Below are positions 60,413 through 64,000 of a stretch of DNA of 64,000 nucleotides, one piece after another. The notes beneath the pieces were generated by a model, which was not told where the DNA came from, did no database searches, and was given only the letters and a program-made list of their open reading frames with translations. Source of the DNA: Taibaiella sp047605615 (GTDB lineage: Bacteria; Bacteroidota; Bacteroidia; Chitinophagales; Chitinophagaceae); the NCBI GenBank assembly GCA_047605615.1, contig JASGFI010000002.1, positions 1-64,000 on the forward strand, written 5' to 3'. Both the position numbers and the translations under genes were made by a program. Positions within the stretch are counted from its first letter, which is position 1; the number at the start of each line of letters is the position of its first letter.

Positions 60413-63400
60413 ATGTCCATAGGAACAAACACACCACGATTACTGGCTGCCGCCAAAGAATTTAATATCGGAAAGGAAACACTTGTCGAATTTCTGAAAA
60501 ACAAAGGCTTTGAATTAGATGCGAGCAAACCAACTGCCAAGCTGAGCGAAGAAATGTATGGGGCGCTCCAAACCGAATTCGCCTCGGACAAAGCAGCCAA
60601 GCGCAAGAGCGATGCCATAGCATTGCCCAAAGGCTCTGTAATGGATAATATTTCCAAGACACAAGAGCAATTAGACATCACCGCTAAAGACAAGAAAGAA
60701 GAAAAACCCGTAGCAGAAGCCAAGAAGGCAGAAGAACCGCTGCCCAAAGCGGAATCTGTGGCAGTACCGCAAAAAGCAGAAGTTGCAGCGCCGGAACCCG
60801 CACCTGCACCGCCGCCCCCCATGCCCGAAGCAGAGGTAGTGCTGCCGCCACCTGCGCCGGTACCCGTAATTCCGGAGCCGGCAGCAGCCGAAAAACCCAA
60901 GGAAAAAGAACCGCCACCGGCAGCCGAAGAGCCAGCCAAAGAAGCACCTCATACGGAACCGGAACACATAGAAATGGTGGCGCCCAAATTATCGGGGCCG
61001 CGCGTGCAGGGAAAAATCAATTTGGAAGAATTGAACCAAAGCACTCGTCCCAAAAAAGGGGCGCAAGGCAAGGCCACGCCGCCCAAACCTGCGGCAGCTG
61101 CACCAGCACCTAAACCTGCGGCGCCCAAACCTGCAAAACCGGCACCTACGCCCGAACCCGCACCCGTGGTAGCTAAGAAAGCAGCAGAACCCGTAGCGGA
61201 AGATGTACCCGAACACATAGAAATGAAGGCCCCCAAACTGGAAGGCCCCAAGATTATTGGTAAAATAGAATTGCCGCTCAACACCGTAGGCGGCAAGCAA
61301 GAACGCAAGGACAAACGCAAACGCAAACGCATACCGCTGGAAACTACGGCCAAAAAAACAGGCCCCAACCAAGGCAATGCAGGAGGCGGGCAGCGTAACG
61401 ACAACCGTCAAGGCGGCGGCGGCAACAGGCCGGGCGGCCAAGGTGGTGGCCAACAACGTCATGGCGGCGGTGGCAACAGGGGCGGCAGCAATACCGGCAC
61501 CGGCCATCAAGGCAGGGAAAGAGACAACAGGAGAAGCCGCCAAACGCCCCAAGTTGACCAAGAAATAGACGCTAAAGCAATACAAGATAAAATAAGGGAA
61601 ACGCAAGCCAAACTGTCTGGCGCAGGCGGCAACCGTCACCAAAAGAACCTTAAAGCCAAGTACCGTCGCAACAAGCGCGAGGAAATGGCCGAAAAGCGTG
61701 CCTCCGAATACGAAGACGACAATATAATTCAAGTAACCGAATTTATATCCGTAAGCGAATTGGCCAATTTGTTGGACGTAAGTTTTGCCGACGTTATCAG
61801 CAAGTGTATGGGCTTGGGCATTATGGTTTCCATAAACCAGCGCCTGGACGCGGAGGTGATAGAGCTTGTGGCCAGCGAGTTTGACCGCGAAGTGCAGTTT
61901 ATAAGCGTGGATAATGGCACACAAGAAGAAGAAGAAGAAGAAGATGCGCCCGAAGACTTGAAGCCCCGCGCGCCGATAGTTACCATCATGGGCCACGTGG
62001 ACCATGGCAAAACCTCCCTTCTCGATTATATACGCAATGCAAGCGTGGTAGCCGGCGAGGCCGGCGGCATTACCCAGCACATCGGTGCTTACAAGGTTAC
62101 TACCGGTTCGGGCAAATCCGTAAGTTTCTTGGACACGCCGGGCCACGAAGCCTTTACGGCCATGCGCGCCCGCGGTGCCAAAGTAGCCGACATAGCGGTG
62201 ATAGTAATAGCTGCCGACGATGCCATAATGCCCCAAACGCGCGAGGCCATCTCACATGCCCAGGCGGCCAACCTGCCCATGATTTTTGCCCTCAACAAGA
62301 TAGATAAAGAAGGCGCCAACCCGGAAAAAATCAAAGAACAGCTTTCGGCCATGAACATATTGGTGGAAGACTGGGGCGGCAAATACCAAAGCCAGGAAAT
62401 ATCTGCCAAGAAAGGCATCAACGTAGATTTGCTGCTCGAAAAAATATTGCTCGAAGCCGAAATGCTGGAATTGAGCGCCAACCCCGACAAGCCGGCCATT
62501 GGTTCGGTAATAGAGGCTTCGTTGGACAAAGGCCGCGGCTACGTATCTACCGTATTGGTGCAAGCGGGTACGCTCAACGCCGGCGACATGATAGTTTCCG
62601 GCCAGTATTTTGGCAAGATAAAAGCCATGACCAACGAACGCGGCCAGCGCATAACCACCGCCGGCCCTTCTACCCCGGTACAAATATTGGGCTTGAACGG
62701 CGCGCCGCAAGCGGGCGAAAAGTTCAGGATGTTCTTGGATGAATCCGAGGCGAAGAATATAGCCAACCAACGTGCGCAAATCATGCGCGAGCAGGGGCTC
62801 CGCAGCCGCAAGCACATCACGCTGGACGAGATTGGCCGCCGCCTTGCCCTGGGAAATTTCAAGGAATTGAACGTTATCATCAAGGCCGACGTGGACGGTT
62901 CGGCAGAGGCGTTGAGCGATTCGCTGCAAAAACTATCGACAGAAGAAGTGGTGGTAAACGTGGTATTGAAAGGCGTGGGTTCCATAACCGAAAGCGATGT
63001 GATGCTTGCCAGTGCCTCCGATGCCATTTTGTTGGGCTTCCAGGTACGCGCATCTTCGCAGGCCAGCCGCCTTGCCGACCAAGAAAACATAGAAATACGC
63101 TACTATTCCATCATCTACGATGCCATTGGCGAAATAAAATCGGCCATGGAAGGTATGCTGGAACCTACCATCGAGAAAAAAGTGGTAGGCCACATAGAAG
63201 TACGCGAAACCTTCAAGATAAGCGGCTTGGGCACCATTGCCGGTTGTTATGTCACGGACGGCAAGTTTACCCGCAATACCAAGATTAACCTATTGCGCGA
63301 CAATATCGTGATTTATACCGGCGAGCTGGGTTCCTTAAAACGTTTCAAAGACGACGTGAAAGAAGTGGCCGCAGGCTACGAATGTGGCCTGAGCGTCAAA

Positions 63401-63475
63401 AACTACAACGATGTACAAGTAGGCGACGTGCTGGAAGGTTACGAAGAAGTGGAGGTAAAACGTAAGTTGCAATAA
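60413..63475 (+). CDS. infB: Translation initiation factor IF-2
   Basis: The 1020-residue GTPase has the IF2 N-domain (AAAKEFNIGKETLVEFLKNK), then a long Pro/Ala/Lys and Gly-rich linker (residues ~85-390, with GGGNRGGSNTGTGHQGRERD). The G domain has GHVDHGKT at ~526, DTPGHE and NKID, and IF2 domains II-IV follow to the end. It brings fMet-tRNA to the 30S subunit. The extended linker is typical of Bacteroidota. A terminator follows. Confidence 0.97.
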   Translation: MSIGTNTPRLLAAAKEFNIGKETLVEFLKNKGFELDASKPTAKLSEEMYGALQTEFASDKAAKRKSDAIALPKGSVMDNISKTQEQLDITAKDKKEEKPVAEAKKAEEPLPKAESVAVPQKAEVAAPEPAPAPPPPMPEAEVVLPPPAPVPVIPEPAAAEKPKEKEPPPAAEEPAKEAPHTEPEHIEMVAPKLSGPRVQGKINLEELNQSTRPKKGAQGKATPPKPAAAAPAPKPAAPKPAKPAPTPEPAPVVAKKAAEPVAEDVPEHIEMKAPKLEGPKIIGKIELPLNTVGGKQERKDKRKRKRIPLETTAKKTGPNQGNAGGGQRNDNRQGGGGNRPGGQGGGQQRHGGGGNRGGSNTGTGHQGRERDNRRSRQTPQVDQEIDAKAIQDKIRETQAKLSGAGGNRHQKNLKAKYRRNKREEMAEKRASEYEDDNIIQVTEFISVSELANLLDVSFADVISKCMGLGIMVSINQRLDAEVIELVASEFDREVQFISVDNGTQEEEEEEDAPEDLKPRAPIVTIMGHVDHGKTSLLDYIRNASVVAGEAGGITQHIGAYKVTTGSGKSVSFLDTPGHEAFTAMRARGAKVADIAVIVIAADDAIMPQTREAISHAQAANLPMIFALNKIDKEGANPEKIKEQLSAMNILVEDWGGKYQSQEISAKKGINVDLLLEKILLEAEMLELSANPDKPAIGSVIEASLDKGRGYVSTVLVQAGTLNAGDMIVSGQYFGKIKAMTNERGQRITTAGPSTPVQILGLNGAPQAGEKFRMFLDESEAKNIANQRAQIMREQGLRSRKHITLDEIGRRLALGNFKELNVIIKADVDGSAEALSDSLQKLSTEEVVVNVVLKGVGSITESDVMLASASDAILLGFQVRASSQASRLADQENIEIRYYSIIYDAIGEIKSAMEGMLEPTIEKKVVGHIEVRETFKISGLGTIAGCYVTDGKFTRNTKINLLRDNIVIYTGELGSLKRFKDDVKEVAAGYECGLSVKNYNDVQVGDVLEGYEEVEVKRKLQ

Positions 63476-63503
63476 CCTGTTGCTAACGGTATCAAACACC
63501 GCA

Positions 63504-63539
63504 AAAAAGCCGCCTCCTTGATTGCGAGGCGGCTTTTTT
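63504..63539 (+). terminator. Rho-independent terminator after infB
   Basis: AAAAAAGCCGCCTC and GAGGCGGCTTTTTT form a strong stem with a nine-base loop ending in eight T, about 30 bases after the infB stop. Confidence 0.9.
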
Positions 63540-63554
63540 TTGTGCTATACTTCG

Positions 63555-63822
63555 CGCACCGGGTAAAAATGTGCAATCAAATTTCGTTGGCCTATTGTGC
63601 CACATTCAAGAAAAATATTTTTATTCCCGCTCTTGTCACCCTGTAAGGGTCTATGCAGGGCGTTTTTTTAGTTCCTTTCAGGATGACAAGGGGGGCGTGC
63701 CGCAATTGTGGTTTCACATGGCTGCTATAACAACGGGATTGAATAGTATTGCCTACATGGGCAACCAAGTGTTCCCCGGTGTCTTGATGCGATATTCATT
63801 GCACAAAACTATCCGGTGTGCG
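63555..63822. mobile_element. Family-A MITE-like element, inverted intact copy
   Basis: The 268-bp unit runs from CGCACCGGGTAAAAATGTGC to ACTATCCGGTGTGCG and is the reverse complement of the copy at 56459-56720 over its whole length, with scattered differences. An ORF across it (63571-63828) is not a gene. The remaining bases to 64000 show only a promoter. Confidence 0.8.
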
Positions 63823-63946
63823 GTATAAAAGGATACCCACCACGGTATCCCCGTACCTCTGCCGCAAAAACCACCCCCGCCCCCCGACAGGCGTACCAAA
63901 GGAGGCAACCAGCATAAACTGGCATGGTTTTTGCCCGGCTAAACAA

Positions 63947-63976
63947 TTGGAAGTTCATAAAAAATGTGTACATTTG
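63947..63976 (+). promoter_or_regulatory. Putative promoter (TTG - 19 bp - TACATTTG) for a gene beyond the window
   Basis: TTG at 63947-63949, a 19-base spacer and TACATTTG at 63969-63976 match the Bacteroidota -33/-7 pattern. The gene it would serve starts past base 64000. Confidence 0.5.
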
Positions 63977-64000
63977 CAATTTAACAATACAAGGGAATTA

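Noticed and set aside
63571..63828. 85-aa plus-strand frame
   Set aside because: It is contained in the intact family-A element and is not conserved between copies.
1..64000. CRISPR arrays, tRNA and rRNA genes
   Set aside because: No regularly spaced repeat-spacer pattern, no tRNA-like GGTTCGAATCC arm with matching stems, and no rRNA segment was noticed on either strand.

Overview
The window looks like a chromosomal stretch of a Bacteroidota bacterium, probably near Chitinophagales. The grounds are: a secreted metalloprotease ending in a type-IX-secretion sorting domain; outer-membrane TonB-receptor/TPR genes; a DarB-type ketosynthase; a DUF4175 coiled-coil membrane protein; HU-CCDC81/SPOR and GGGP-synthase genes; and many starts preceded by the Bacteroidota -7 box TAnnTTTG instead of a Shine-Dalgarno sequence. 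I saw no rRNA, tRNA or CRISPR array.

Layout. 1-8 kb: accessory surface and secreted proteins (frameshifted SBBP-type protein, TonB receptor, T9SS metalloprotease) among dispersed repeats. 8-22 kb: housekeeping and envelope genes: sufB, a LuxE-like gene, a lipoprotein, a DUF4175 protein, a SWIM/SNF2 helicase in three frames, a universal stress protein, a DarB-like ketosynthase and sufS. 22.1-30.9 kb: two accessory islands on either side of a GT4 glycosyltransferase. Both carry exported small proteins, CxxC and propeller-like proteins; both are bounded by the ends of one ~174-bp inverted-repeat element (family B); and both are flanked by long direct repeats of the recipient locus (93 bp and ~140 bp). 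31-39 kb: TPR/outer-membrane barrel pair, HU-SPOR protein, a eukaryote-like sphingolipid desaturase, DUF502, ispF. 39.4-47.9 kb: S10-spc ribosomal operon on the minus strand, S10 to S8, ending at S8 with a strong terminator so that L6-L18-S5-L30-L15-SecY do not follow. 48-56 kb: parC/gyrA-like gene, bifunctional nuclease, parAB, MBL-fold hydrolase, rplY-prs. 57-63.5 kb: mscL, GGGP synthase, rimP-nusA-infB.

Repeats are the most unusual part. Family A (~265 bp, imperfect terminal inverted repeats, five full or broken copies) and family B (~174 bp, 12-bp perfect ends) look like MITEs. A 133-bp repeat (F), a 34-bp repeat and two G/C hairpin repeats (D) are also shared between distant intergenic regions. 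The B-bounded islands are the best candidate for an undescribed system: a mobile or modular cassette carrying exported peptide plus CxxC/propeller partners. An IS1-type transposase N-terminal fragment abuts one B copy.

Several accessory genes and the SNF2 gene carry single-base frameshifts in short homopolymers. These may be real decay or sequence error. All assignments are by reading the translated sequence; no database search was run.
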